Source: Entomobacter blattae
GTDB lineage: Bacteria; Pseudomonadota; Alphaproteobacteria; Acetobacterales; Acetobacteraceae
Assembly: GCF_014672835.1 (NCBI RefSeq)
Contig: NZ_CP060244.1
Location: 1,591,001 to 1,655,000 of the forward strand
Direction: 5' to 3'
Length of the DNA stretch: 64,000 bases
In this document: positions 1 to 10,000 of the stretch, one piece after another
Layout of the letters: each line of letters begins with the position of its first letter
How positions within the stretch are numbered: position 1 is the first letter of the stretch
Made by a program: the position numbers and the translations under genes
Notes under the pieces: model-generated
What the model saw: only the letters and a program-made list of their open reading frames with translations
Told to the model about the DNA's origin: nothing
The model's database searches: none

Positions 1-2100
1 ATTATCAGTTTTTATGAAAGTGCTTCCAACCTTGAAAAGGCATTGGAAAGTCTAGCTGTTTCAACAGAAGTCAAAGGTATTTTAATACAAAGTGTAAGGG
101 AGAATAAATTTTCTAAATTTAAAGGAGCTGCCCATATTTCTGCCAAGGCTTGCCGTGCACTTATTCCTTTTTTAAAACAGGGAATGGTTTATTCAGAAGC
201 TTGTGAAGCCGCAGGATACGATCATACAGCCCCAGACATGTCACCCTTGATTCAGTTAAAAAAAGAAACAAAAAATTTATCAACTTCCCTTATTCGTAGA
301 AAAATTTCTGAAAAACTGACTGATAAAGACAGTCATATCATAAATTCTCCAGTTGCATGTAAAGCTGTTATCGAAGGCATTAAACAATTTGTTGCTATCG
401 TTAATAACCATTCTTCACTGAATGGATGCTTGCCAGGAAAGGTTCATGTCGAACTGGCCAGACAATTAGGCAAAAGCATTACTGAACGAAATAAGTTAGA
501 TAATGCTATCAAAGATGGAACAGCTCGAAAACAAAAAGAAGAAGAGGAGTTTCTTGAATTATTTCCTGAATATACACCAAGTAAAAACGCATTGCTTCTT
601 TATGCTTTGGCTAAAGAACAGGAATTTAAATGTCTCTATACAGGTGAACCTATTAATCCACGCTTACTTTTTGATGGAATCTCATATCAAGTGGATCACA
701 TTTTGCCATGGAGCCGGTTTGGCGATGATAGTTATCAAAATTTGACCCTATGTACAGCTAACGCTAATCAAGCAAAGAAAAATAACACACCGTATGAATG
801 GATGACTTCTGGTGAAAAAAATGTGCCCGACTTCAGTTATTATTCTGCACGCGTTAACTTATGTTCTCAACTTAGTCGAAAAAAGAAACGCAATTATTTG
901 TTGAAGAACGCCCAAGAGGTAGAAGAAACATTCAGAAACCGTAACTTGAACGACACCCAATGGGCCAGCAAAGTTTTTTTACAATGTCTAGATTTATTTT
1001 ATCCTGATGAAAATTCAGTTAAAACATCAAGAAGAATCTACGCACGCCCAGGCCAATTAACTTCAAAAATACGTCAGGCATGGGACGCTGAATTATATAA
1101 AAAAGATGAGAAAGGGAGACGCTTAACAGATGATCGTCATCATGCTGTGGATGCCATCGTTGTTGGATGCATTTCAGAATCTTTATTAAATCGTTTTACA
1201 CAAGAAAACAAACAAGCTACTGATATGGGATTAAAAAGGCCATTTAAAACTTTCTTTCAGCCTTTTGATAATTTTCGACAGCAACTTGCAAATTCATATA
1301 ATAAAACTGTTGTCGCTCGTGCTGAAATAGTTAAAGTAAGCGGTCAAAAGCATTTAGATACCATTCGTGCTTTTGATAAGACATCAGGCGTTGTGTTTAA
1401 ACGATTAAGCCCAACTGATTTATTAATAAGTATAAAGGAACAATCTGAAGTTTTGGGTTTGGAAGAAGCTCTAAAACAAAAAATTAAGGATCCTGAACGC
1501 AATAAAGCTATTATTCAAGACTTAATAAAATGGCAGGTAGATAATTGTCCTAAAGATAATTTACCCAAAGGACCAAACGGTGACCCTATTCGAAAAATAA
1601 AAGTTACAACTAAAGATAAAATAGAAGTAATTGTTCGTAGTGGCAGTGCTGCACGTGGGGATATGGCTCGCGTTGATGTTTATTCAAAAGCGAGTAAAAA
1701 AGGAAAGAAACAATACTATATAGTGCCCATTTACCCACATCAAATCAATGAGGATCAACCACCCCATAAAGCCATTACAGCTCATAAACCTGAAAGTGAA
1801 TGGCCTGTCATGGATACCAGTTATCATTTCGAATTTAGTCTGCACAGAAGAAGCTATATTAAGGTCACAACTTCTAAAAACGAAGTCATTGAAGGTTATT
1901 ATGTAGGGATTCATAGATTAACAGGATCAATTACCATTTCTGATCATAAAAGTTCGGGCAGCAAGCAAACTATAGGCTCTCGCAATTTACTTAAGATTGA
2001 AAAATATCAGATAGATCGATTAGGGAAATATCATTTCATTAAGCAGGAAAAGCAATTATGGCATGGCAAAATCTACACATCAGCCAACCAGCAAGAATAA
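1..2100 (+). CDS. cas9: CRISPR-associated endonuclease Cas9, type II-C (5' end outside window)
   Basis: RNA-guided DNA endonuclease; the window holds roughly the last 700 residues and the reading frame is open at base 1, so the start lies upstream. Visible landmarks in order: a RuvC-II stretch (HVELARQLGKSITERNK, about 430-510), the HNH nuclease core (VDHILPWSRFGDDSYQN with the downstream N...AKKNNTPYEW, about 690-805), and RuvC-III (HHAVDAIVVG, about 1138-1170). About 300 residues follow, which would be the wedge and PAM-interacting part. The catalytic His/Asp positions of HNH and RuvC-III are present, so this part looks active. The gene overlaps cas1 by 43 bases and no csn2 or cas4 follows, which defines subtype II-C. 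The tracrRNA gene was not found in the window and is probably upstream of cas9. Confidence 0.96.
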   Translation: MISFYESASNLEKALESLAVSTEVKGILIQSVRENKFSKFKGAAHISAKACRALIPFLKQGMVYSEACEAAGYDHTAPDMSPLIQLKKETKNLSTSLIRRKISEKLTDKDSHIINSPVACKAVIEGIKQFVAIVNNHSSLNGCLPGKVHVELARQLGKSITERNKLDNAIKDGTARKQKEEEEFLELFPEYTPSKNALLLYALAKEQEFKCLYTGEPINPRLLFDGISYQVDHILPWSRFGDDSYQNLTLCTANANQAKKNNTPYEWMTSGEKNVPDFSYYSARVNLCSQLSRKKKRNYLLKNAQEVEETFRNRNLNDTQWASKVFLQCLDLFYPDENSVKTSRRIYARPGQLTSKIRQAWDAELYKKDEKGRRLTDDRHHAVDAIVVGCISESLLNRFTQENKQATDMGLKRPFKTFFQPFDNFRQQLANSYNKTVVARAEIVKVSGQKHLDTIRAFDKTSGVVFKRLSPTDLLISIKEQSEVLGLEEALKQKIKDPERNKAIIQDLIKWQVDNCPKDNLPKGPNGDPIRKIKVTTKDKIEVIVRSGSAARGDMARVDVYSKASKKGKKQYYIVPIYPHQINEDQPPHKAITAHKPESEWPVMDTSYHFEFSLHRRSYIKVTTSKNEVIEGYYVGIHRLTGSITISDHKSSGSKQTIGSRNLLKIEKYQIDRLGKYHFIKQEKQLWHGKIYTSANQQE

Positions 2101-2966
2101 GCCTGAAACATAATCAGCTTTGCATTGATCAAGAACACGAGCAAACAACCCTTCCTTTGGAAGATTTATGCTGTATTATTTTAGATACACCACAAATTAC
2201 CCTTACAGGGGCGGTTTTATCTGCTTTGGCTGGTGCAGGGATTGTTGTTATACAATCTAATAAAAAACATCATCCCACTATGATTTGTCTACCCTTTCAT
2301 AGCCATTATAAACAGGCAGAAATTGCGCATTTACAGATCAAGTGTTCTGCTGCTTTAAAAAAGCGTCTCTGGCAACAAATTGTTCAATTTAAAATTGACA
2401 ACCAAAACAGACACCTTGCCTGCATTGCCTCTCCACTGGCGACGTTAAGCAGAATGACAAAAATGATACGCTCTGGCGATCCAAACAATCTCGAGGCTCA
2501 AGCTGCTCGTATTTACTGGTCTGCTCTTTTTAAAAACTATCGCCGGCACGATGAGAATGATATCCGCAATGCCATGCTCAATTATGGTTATGCCATTATC
2601 AGGGCAGCTTTGTCACGATCCATTGTAGCAGCAGGATTATTACCTGCATTAGGCCTGCATCATGCCTCTATTTCCAATGGATTTAATCTTTCTGACGATT
2701 TGATAGAACCTTTACGACCAGTTGTTGATTCCTGTGTTTTTACTATTGTTAAAAATGCAAACCATACAGAACTTACATTGGAAATACGGCGCTTACTGGT
2801 TGGTGTTATGCAATATTCCGTAAAAATGGGAGAAAATATTATGGGACTCTTACCTGCCATAGAGAAAATGGTTTTCTCTTTGGTGCAAGCTATTTCTGAT
2901 AATGATCCCAAAAAATTGGAATTGCCTGTTTTTATGCCTTACGAAATTGTTCCTGATGAAATATGA
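2058..2966 (+). CDS. cas1: CRISPR integrase Cas1
   Basis: Metal-dependent integrase that, with Cas2, inserts new spacers at the leader end of the array. It is 302 residues, the usual size for type II Cas1. The conserved metal-binding residues can be placed: Glu in NNLEAQAARIYW (about residue 147), His in LGLHHASISNGFN (about 205) and the acidic DDLIEPLRPVVD stretch (about 215-227). The ATG at 2058 lies inside the cas9 3' end (43-base overlap), indicating translational coupling in a cas9-cas1-cas2 operon. No lesion seen. Confidence 0.96.
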   Translation: MAWQNLHISQPARISLKHNQLCIDQEHEQTTLPLEDLCCIILDTPQITLTGAVLSALAGAGIVVIQSNKKHHPTMICLPFHSHYKQAEIAHLQIKCSAALKKRLWQQIVQFKIDNQNRHLACIASPLATLSRMTKMIRSGDPNNLEAQAARIYWSALFKNYRRHDENDIRNAMLNYGYAIIRAALSRSIVAAGLLPALGLHHASISNGFNLSDDLIEPLRPVVDSCVFTIVKNANHTELTLEIRRLLVGVMQYSVKMGENIMGLLPAIEKMVFSLVQAISDNDPKKLELPVFMPYEIVPDEI

Positions 2967-2979
2967 AGAGGCAAGGTTT

Positions 2980-3285
2980 ATGTGGCTTTTTTGTTTTTTT
3001 GACTTACCCGTAAAAACAAAATTACAAAGAAAAATGGCCACAAGTTTTCGAAACCATTTAATAAATGACGGTTTCATCATGATCCAGTTTTCAGTTTATG
3101 CTCGTGTATGTAAAGGTGAGGATGGAAACCAAAAACATGTTGATCGCATTCGAAAATTTTTACCAAGCGAAGGATCAATCCGATGTCTATCAATCACCGA
3201 TCGTCAATATGGTCGTATGAAGATTTTGCTTGGATTAGCCAAAAAAAACGAGAAAAAAAGAGGAAACCAACTGATATTATTATAA
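2980..3285 (+). CDS. cas2: CRISPR-associated protein Cas2
   Basis: Small dimeric partner of Cas1 in spacer acquisition, about 101 residues. The N-terminus MWLFCFFDLPVKTK has the ferredoxin-like first strand with the conserved Asp (FFDLP). I chose the ATG at 2980 because it places that strand at the start as in other Cas2 proteins and is preceded by GAGGCAAGG. An earlier ATG at 2956 would overlap the cas1 stop and add eight residues. Last gene of the cas operon; the array begins 58 bases after its stop. Confidence 0.93.
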   Translation: MWLFCFFDLPVKTKLQRKMATSFRNHLINDGFIMIQFSVYARVCKGEDGNQKHVDRIRKFLPSEGSIRCLSITDRQYGRMKILLGLAKKNEKKRGNQLILL

Positions 3286-3331
3286 TTTTTTTAAAAGAAA
3301 AATCAAAAAAAACAAGAAATATCAGTTGGTT
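3265..3331. promoter_or_regulatory. 13-bp inverted repeat spanning the cas2 end and CRISPR leader
   Basis: AACCAACTGATAT (3265-3277) is repeated in perfect inverted form as ATATCAGTTGGTT (3319-3331), separated by 41 bases that are almost pure A/T. It covers the last codons of cas2 and the short leader between cas2 and the first repeat (3343). It could be a bidirectional terminator between the rightward cas transcript and leftward crRNA transcripts, or a leader element recognised during spacer integration. The pairing is directly visible; either role is inference. Confidence 0.5.
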
Positions 3332-3342
3332 ACATTAGGCCT

Positions 3343-5095
3343 ACCTTAGCATATAGAGAACTGTAAGGAAACCACGGCTCTCTAGGTCAGGGCTGTTCCA
3401 AACCCATACACCTTAGCATATAGAGAACTGTAAGGAAACCACGGCCTCTTGCAATAAATCATCGACAGCATTCCAACCTTAGCATATAGAGAACTGTAAG
3501 GAAACCACGGCGTATTCTTTAATTTGCTTAAATGTCATAAAACCTTAGCATATAGAGAACTGTAAGGAAACCACGGCTTCTGGCTCCCCATAGGTAAGGT
3601 AATATTAACCTTAGCATATAGAGAACTGTAAGGAAACCACGGCAACTTCGGGAATATGCACCAGCTCTTAAAAACCTTAGCATATAGAGAACTGTAAGGA
3701 AACCACGGCTGCTCGTAGGTGTTCCATTCTTTTGTGTTTACCTTAGCATATAGAGAACTGTAAGGAAACCACGGCTTAAATGGCCGTTTTTCTGAAATAC
3801 AGACCACCTTAGCATATAGAGAACTGTAAGGAAACCACGGCCCTATAATCTGCTCGTATTTGTCCAGAACAACCTTAGCATATAGAGAACTGTAAGGAAA
3901 CCACGGCATTCATTGAGTGAACCTTTCTAGGTACTATTACCTTAGCATATAGAGAACTGTAAGGAAACCACGGCCTATTTCTGTGCAATAGCCTCTTTCG
4001 GCTCACCTTAGCATATAGAGAACTGTAAGGAAACCACGGCCCGATAAACTGGTTGCAATTAACCGTGTCGACCTTAGCATATAGAGAACTGTAAGGAAAC
4101 CACGGCATCTACGTTTTACGGTGCTCGCTATTCTCAACCTTAGCATATAGAGAACTGTAAGGAAACCACGGCTTGAGAGATGGCCTCGGTTTCGATCTTG
4201 TAAACCTTAGCATATAGAGAACTGTAAGGAAACCACGGCGTTTTACCTAAAGCTTCATTCCACTCATTAACCTTAGCATATAGAGAACTGTAAGGAAACC
4301 ACGGCTCTTCCCAAAAATCACGGGGGATAGGGGTTAAACCTTAGCATATAGAGAACTGTAAGGAAACCACGGCCCATTTTCCTGTAACTGTTCTTTTACA
4401 TTTACCTTAGCATATAGAGAACTGTAAGGAAACCACGGCTCTAGACCTAATCTGTAGCTCAAATCCAGCACCTTAGCATATAGAGAACTGTAAGGAAACC
4501 ACGGCTTAAATATTTTAAAAGTGGCATTAAGTCGAAACCTTAGCATATAGAGAACTGTAAGGAAACCACGGCTTGACAAGTGCAAGTATTGCAACAACTA
4601 TAAACCTTAGCATATAGAGAACTGTAAGGAAACCACGGCTGAAATGTTTGTAGGGGTAGGGGCCTCCCGACCTTAGCATATAGAGAACTGTAAGGAAACC
4701 ACGGCCCAACAATTAATCCATTAGAAGTATATTGGACCTTAGCATATAGAGAACTGTAAGGAAACCACGGCTATATTAGAAATATTGTTGAGATGACTTC
4801 AACCTTAGCATATAGAGAACTGTAAGGAAACCACGGCCATCCATCGATACAAAAGAAAGATCGATATACCTTAGCATATAGAGAACTGTAAGGAAACCAC
4901 GGCATCTTCTCTTCTCGCAATAAACGGGATACTACCTTAGCATATAGAGAACTGTAAGGAAACCACGGCTCTTCTACTTTTATGCATTCCCGTGTAGCTA
5001 CCTTAGCATATAGAGAACTGTAAGGAAACCACGGCAAGCTATTTCTACACGAGAAGTTTGGTTAAACCTTAGCATATAGAGAACTGTAAGGAAAC
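3343..5095 (-). CRISPR. Type II-C CRISPR array: 27 repeats, 26 spacers
   Basis: 36-bp repeats, beginning ACCTTAGCATATAGAG and ending GGAAACCACGGC on the plus strand, start at 3343, 3410, 3476, 3542 and so on to 5066. Spacers are 30-32 bp and all differ. Repeats 1-26 are complete. Repeat 27 (5066-5095) loses its last six bases and marks the old, cas-distal end. Read on the minus strand the repeat ends TATATGCTAAGGT, analogous to the extended -10 box (TGCTACAAT) at the end of Neisseria II-C repeats. Each repeat therefore probably starts its own crRNA, transcribed toward cas2. Spacer targets cannot be determined here; I recognised none of them elsewhere in the window. Confidence 0.98.
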
Positions 5096-5106
5096 GAGTT
5101 ACCTGC

Positions 5107-5829
5107 TTATCGGTTATCTATTTTTACAGAGGCTTGACGGTGGTATATACCAGAGAAGGTGACATTCATACCACCACATGCAAGATTGCTTTCAGCAAGA
5201 AGATATGGACCCTTTTTAATCATTTTAATTTTACAATTATTAGTATTTTCTTCTGTATAAGGAAGCGTTTTTCCGTTCATGCTATTCATAACAAAAGCTA
5301 GTATGTTATTGTTAAGTTTAATTGTTCCGCTAATCTCTCCGGTGTTAATAACATCATTCATTCCTTGCCATTCAGCCTCACCTGTAATTGTGTAAGTATT
5401 TTCTGAGGATTTAATAGTAATTATACTGCTATTGCTTCCACGATTTGTTTTCCATATTCCATTCCAATCATTGTTTGTAGCTTCCTCAGCAGGTATTAAC
5501 TTTAAAGAATCCTTGGAAAGCCAACCTTGAAACAGGTTTCCTTTTGCAGATACATAAGAAGCACAAACAAATTTACTATTCTTTTGCTCTGTAAGAAGAA
5601 CTGTATCTCCAGATACCAAATAAGATTTTTTTTGACATTGAACATTACTGCTTGGGCATTTTTGTATTTCATTTTCATCAGCAATGAAGTGTGTCTTAGA
5701 TTCCAAAACAATAGCCGTTGATATGTTATCAAGGTTAGCAACAGTATTGTTACCACAGCTTTGAGCTTTTGCGGGAACAGCTATTAGAACTAAAAAAAAT
5801 AGCGAATATAATTTGAAATATTGTTTCAT
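5107..5829 (-). CDS. Predicted exported protein with SH3-like segment
   Basis: 240 residues with a clear Sec signal peptide (lysine, hydrophobic YSLFFLVLIAVPAKAQS, likely cleavage after KAQ). The mature part contains six cysteines and a region (residues about 60-115, ending GWLSKDSLKLI) that reads like a bacterial SH3 domain. A second half starting NDWNGIWKTNRG is a small beta-rich domain seen in secreted proteins. I do not recognise a precise family; lysozyme-inhibitor-like or envelope proteins are possible. AGGA stands seven bases before the ATG. It ends 11 bases after the CRISPR array. The inverted AGCTTATTATATG arms at 5879-5920 lie upstream of its start. Confidence 0.7.
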   Translation of the reverse strand: MKQYFKLYSLFFLVLIAVPAKAQSCGNNTVANLDNISTAIVLESKTHFIADENEIQKCPSSNVQCQKKSYLVSGDTVLLTEQKNSKFVCASYVSAKGNLFQGWLSKDSLKLIPAEEATNNDWNGIWKTNRGSNSSIITIKSSENTYTITGEAEWQGMNDVINTGEISGTIKLNNNILAFVMNSMNGKTLPYTEENTNNCKIKMIKKGPYLLAESNLACGGMNVTFSGIYHRQASVKIDNR

Positions 5830-5878
5830 AAAATATCCTAAAAGTAAGAAAAAAGTTATGTTTGTTGAATTAACAATA

Positions 5879-5920
5879 AGCTTATTATATGCAGGAAAGA
5901 TCTTCTACATATAATAAGCT
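5879..5920. promoter_or_regulatory. 13-bp inverted repeat built from the GCTTAT operator half-site
   Basis: AGCTTATTATATG (5879-5891) and CATATAATAAGCT (5908-5920) are perfect inverted copies 16 bases apart. The outer ends contain the GCTTAT/ATAAGC half-sites of the nearby operators but with wider spacing. A local palindrome AATAAGCTTATT lies at 5875-5886. It sits 50-91 bases upstream of the exported protein at 5829 and may be its operator; a hairpin in the RNA is the alternative. Confidence 0.5.
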
Positions 5921-6078
5921 ACAGGTTTGTCTGTTATGTTTTTATACAGATCTGTTTATTAAATCAGTTAAGATTTATATTTGTTTCAAGATATCTGGTA
6001 TCGTGTTTACTCTTATATACAGCTCTTGATGGTTTATTTTTTAATATTACAGACCCTTACGCAATTCTGGTCTGATTA

Positions 6079-6282
6079 TTATCTTTGATTATAAACCAAG
6101 GCAGAAGTCATATCACCCTGACCACATACAGAACCGTTTTCATTATAGGTTGTATTATTGGCTGGGGTATAACACCCAAGGTAGGACCCAGTCTTTCCAT
6201 AGGCGCTTTTTTTACCATTACTTTCAGTTCTTATGTAGCCAATATTACTTCCAGATGCATCACGGAGATGAGTTGTAGACAT
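6079..6282 (-). CDS. Small conserved protein of glycine/aspartate-rich beta-hairpin type
   Basis: 67 residues starting at the ATG at 6282, chosen because AAAGGA lies seven bases upstream; an in-frame start at 6300 has no such site and would run into the operator. The sequence has repeated turn motifs (LRDASGSNIGYIR, KTGSYLGCYTP, NENGSVCGQGDMTSALV). I recall similar small proteins with G-x-GD-hLsALI endings, but their function is unknown to me. Two palindromic operators (6306-6330 and 6341-6357) lie directly upstream, so expression is probably tightly repressed. Confidence 0.65.
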   Translation of the reverse strand: MSTTHLRDASGSNIGYIRTESNGKKSAYGKTGSYLGCYTPANNTTYNENGSVCGQGDMTSALVYNQR

Positions 6283-6305
6283 TTTAAATCCTTTTGACAA
6301 TAACG

Positions 6306-6330
6306 AATTGCTTATACATAATAAGCAATT
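6306..6330. promoter_or_regulatory. Operator B1, GCTTAT-N5-ATAAGC type
   Basis: Arms AATTGCTTAT and ATAAGCAATT are perfect inverted 10-mers around a 5-base centre (ACATA). The site ends 24 bases before the ATG of the 67-residue gene, where it would overlap the promoter or transcription start. It has the same core as sites at 6341, 6882, 11314 and 11431. Confidence 0.7.
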
Positions 6331-6340
6331 AACGTATTTT

Positions 6341-6357
6341 GCTTATTAATAATAAGC
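6341..6357. promoter_or_regulatory. Operator B2, GCTTAT-N5-ATAAGC type
   Basis: GCTTAT, centre TAATA, ATAAGC. Second copy upstream of the 67-residue gene. Its centre is 31 bases (about three DNA turns) from the centre of site B1, which would put both sites on the same face of the helix and fits cooperative repressor binding. Confidence 0.65.
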
Positions 6358-6472
6358 TAATCTGTCAAGTGCTTAAGGCTATTATTAAAGGAATTGAATA
6401 TCTGTTATTGTTAATAACCCATTGATTTGTTGTGGATTTAGTGGTGGTGACACTGAGTATGGCTAACAATGC

Positions 6473-6823
6473 TCAGTCTGGTGTGGAGGGGTTTTGTTTA
6501 CGATTGCTTAGCGCTGAATTGCGCATCAGTTTTAAGCAAAACGCTTTATCTTCGGGAGAAAGGCTACGCCAAAGGGTTAGTAACGTCAGTTCATCGCTTT
6601 CGTAAACAAATTGCCCCTGATAGGGGCCGTCTTTGTTAAAGAGAGAGTCTGTTGTGATGCCAAAGAAGGTACAGATGTCGACCATCTTGTCCATGGTTGG
6701 CCGTGTTGTTCCCAATTCCCAGTGAGCAACGGCAGCAGGCGATACTTTCATTGCTTTTGCCAGATCTCTTTGGCTAAGCTTAAGTCGCATGCGTTCAGTT
6801 CGTATGATGTCTTTGATGTCCAT
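6473..6823 (-). CDS. XRE-family transcriptional regulator
   Basis: 116 residues. Residues about 8-62 form a Cro/CI-type helix-turn-helix (RLKLSQRDLAKAMKVSPAAV, then AHWELGTTRPTMDKMVDIC). The C-terminal 45 residues (ELTLLTLWRSLSPEDKAFCLKLM) are a short helical tail common in phage-like repressors. There is no peptidase or toxin domain. A palindromic operator (6882-6898) lies 59-75 bases upstream, so autoregulation is likely. It is the only DNA-binding regulator among the genes sharing that palindrome and is the best candidate for their common repressor (inference). Confidence 0.88.
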   Translation of the reverse strand: MDIKDIIRTERMRLKLSQRDLAKAMKVSPAAVAHWELGTTRPTMDKMVDICTFFGITTDSLFNKDGPYQGQFVYESDELTLLTLWRSLSPEDKAFCLKLMRNSALSNRKQNPSTPD

Positions 6824-6881
6824 ATATCCTATATGACAAAGAACACCTTAAGGAACACTTAGTAATTTAAACGACAAATAT

Positions 6882-6898
6882 GCTTATTCTTTATAAGC
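6882..6898. promoter_or_regulatory. Operator C, GCTTAT-N5-ATAAGC type
   Basis: GCTTAT, centre TCTTT, ATAAGC; the symmetry extends to ATTTGC/GCAAAT-like flanks. It lies between the leftward XRE gene and the rightward small ORF and SIR2 gene, so one site could control both directions. Confidence 0.7.
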
Positions 6899-6966
6899 AA
6901 ATTTGTCTGGTGACGTTTGTAAACGAATTACAAGCTTAATAACGATCAGTTCAAGGGAGTATGATA

Positions 6967-7035
6967 ATGATTGATTTTGGATCTTTGTTGCAGGAAAAAC
7001 AGATAGAAAATTTATACTCTGTTAGAAATGATTAA
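6967..7035 (+). CDS. Possible 22-residue leader peptide upstream of the SIR2 gene
   Basis: ATG at 6967 is preceded at a normal distance by CAAGGGAG, one of the best ribosome-binding sites in this region. The peptide is MIDFGSLLQEKQIENLYSVRND and ends 48 bases before the SIR2 start, which itself lacks a clear Shine-Dalgarno sequence. It could be a leader peptide or the remnant 5' end of a lost gene. Nothing but the ribosome-binding site and position supports expression. Confidence 0.3.
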   Translation: MIDFGSLLQEKQIENLYSVRND

Positions 7036-7083
7036 TTAATACTAATATTAATCACAAAATAAATTTCAATATGTTGGCTAATT

Positions 7084-10000
7084 ATGCGATTTTTTGAAGA
7101 TGGTCCAGATATTCCAGATGAACTGATACAGCAGCAGAAGGATGGGAGGTTAATTTTTCTTTGTGGTGCAGGAGTGTCAATGCCTGCAGGTCTTCCTGAC
7201 TTTAAAAAACTGGTGAAGTTTATTTATAAAGATTTAGGAGAACACATTAATAGCTCTCTAAACCGTTTAGAAAAAACATCTTTTAATAACAATGAATTTG
7301 ATAGAACTCTCTTTTATCTAAAGCAACGGTTAGCAGGGGCTAATCAAAAAATTGACAATCACATTCACTATACAAAGCTGATTATAGAAAGTATTGAAAA
7401 GAATTTTAAAGCTAAACTTAGAAAAAACAGAAATTTGCGCAATCATGAGGTTCTTCTTTCCCTGTCAGAAGACAGTTCTGGAGAATGTAGGATTGTTACA
7501 ACGAATTTTGATACACTCTTTGAAGAAGCTAAAGATGGTAAAATAGAGAGTCATGCGGGTGCAGGAATGCCTTTGCCTGGTTCACCTAAATTTAAAGGGG
7601 CAATGCATCTTCATGGTAGGTTGAAAGATGAGAGAAATGAGCTCAAGGATACAGAGCTTGTGCTATTCAGTTCTGATTTTGGAGAAGCCTACGCCCGTGC
7701 TGGTTGGGCAACGCGTTTTGTATATGAACTGATGCAAGCCTATACTGTGGTAATTATCGGGTATAGCCTGAATGATCCACCTGTAAGGTACTTACTTGAA
7801 GCCTTGGCTATTGATAGCCAGAGATTTCCTTTCAAGAACAAAGTTTATTTTATTACTTCCTCTAAAGGCGGAGAGAGTAATGATGATTACAAACGGCTTG
7901 AAAGCATGAATATTACTCCAATTATTTTTGATGGTTGGGATTTAGCATATAAAACGCTGGAAGAGTGGTCTTGTTACAAAAACAATCCTGAAAACTGGGT
8001 TAAAAAAAAATTAGAAGAAGTAACTAAAGATAAAATTCCAAACTATGATGATAACAAAAGGAAAGAATGGGTTAAGCAGATTTTTTCTCACAAGGAAATC
8101 GAAAGATTACTACCCAGTCATTTATTTTCTAAGGAATGGATTGATTATCTTTTTTATAATGTCTTTATTCCCGATTACTATAACATAAATATTGTACCGT
8201 TTATTATAGAAAACAGAAATAACCCTCTAGTTATTGATATAATAAAAAAAATTGGTTTGATAAAACTCGATAAATTTCTGTCTAAGTATGGTGGCGCTGA
8301 TATCTTATCCGTAATAGATAATTTATTTAGATTAATTTATAATAATAATCTTGAAGAAACTCATAAAAAAGATTGGGAGATTATTTTTTATAAATATAGC
8401 TTATATAAAAAACTTCTTATACGAGACAAATATGAACTGGTTAAAAGAATAAAGACCGGTTTTTACTCATGTATTGATGTTGAACAGGTCTCATTGTGGT
8501 TATATATTACTGCAATACAATTGAGTGACGTATTAGATATCAGTAATACCATACCCCTTAATCAAATAGAGATACTTTCTGACACAAGCGCAACAGAAGA
8601 TCTTTTCTACCAGCTGGATGCACGTTTCAGAGAGTATGTATGGTATGGAAAATTAACAGATAAAACAGAGATTTTTCTGCATTTTATTAACGAGAAAGAT
8701 ATAGATAGCCAAAACTGTTTATATTGGATCCTCATAGGATGTTGGAAACAGTTTGCTGTTCAAAGTCCTGAAAAAGCAAAACACGATGTTCAGAAGTGGC
8801 TATTAGAAGATGATAGATTGTATTTTTTAGCAGCAACTCACGCTATTTCAGAAAGCAATAATCTTTTTACAGCCAAAGAGGTTTACTCAGCAATTGAGCA
8901 TCGAAAAGATGATTTCTGGATTTGCTCAAGATACAAATTAATAGATGTCTTTAAGAAGTTCTGGAGTGAGTTTTCTGCTAACCAGAAAGATCTAATAATT
9001 CATCGCATTTGTGGTTGGGAAGATGAAAAAGATTCATACTGGTTCTTACGAGGTTTTAAGGGTCATGGTTTGGAAATGTCGCCTGAAGGGATGGAGAAAT
9101 TTAAAGAAATTGAAAACAATAATCTAGGTTGGGCTAAAGAGGCTATGCCCCAAAATTCAGGCTCTATCTCTGTAAAGGTGCTGCCAACACGAATAGCAGG
9201 TAAAAATAAAACAGTGTTAGAATTTGTTAGCACTGTCAGTGATTTAATAAAACGCGTTGATGGAATCAATGACGATGAGAGATATAACAAATTAATTGAT
9301 GAAGCTTTAGACTATTTTCAGGTTATCAACGAAAGAAAAGTTATAAATGGTACAGTTTTTAGTCTTTCTCTGGATTTTTTAAAAAAACTGTTAAATATCT
9401 CCTGCAGAAATGAAGAAAAATTATTGTGCTTTTTTCAAAATATAATCGATATAAAGAAAATGCCACTTGTGTTTCGTTGGGATGAAGGCAAGAGTTTTAT
9501 TGAGCTATGGAATTCTCTTTCCGAAATTGTCTTCAAGAATAGGGACAGATCATTAGAAAATTTAACAATAAATACTGCCTTGAATACGTTAGAGGGTATG
9601 CTTGTACAACTGCTCTTTTCCGTCTTGAGCACAGAACAGAAAAAGCAATTAAATCAGGGAAAGCTGGCGTGGGATAAACTTAAGGATCTTTTTTTGAAGT
9701 GTGTTGGCTTTATAAAAAAGGGAAGCAACAACTCAAAATCAACATTATATATTTTGGGTAAAGATATGGGTTACATTTATTCCTTTGATCCTGTCTGGTA
9801 TCAAGAAAATATTGATGGGTTGTTTTTATCTTCTGAGTATTATCCTTACCTTCTTAGGGCTTATTTGACACATTATAGTATAGGATCTAGTGATTTTTTC
9901 AGCTTGTTATGGGGTAGGATAGATCATGATGTGAATAGCCTTGATTTTCTTGAGCATAATGAAAAAGACAAATATCTGTGGAAATTGCTACAGGTTTTAA

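Noticed and set aside
3535-5037. Several leftward open frames through the CRISPR array encoding repeated PWFPYSSLYAKV
   Set aside because: Artefact: repeat plus spacer is usually 66 bases, a multiple of three, so the repeat is read in the same frame many times. No start sites, and the frames break where spacers are 31 or 32 bases.
1-5095. tracrRNA anti-repeat within the window
   Set aside because: I looked for a partial copy of the repeat outside the array, including 3286-3342 and just after 5095, and found none; it is probably upstream of cas9 outside the window.
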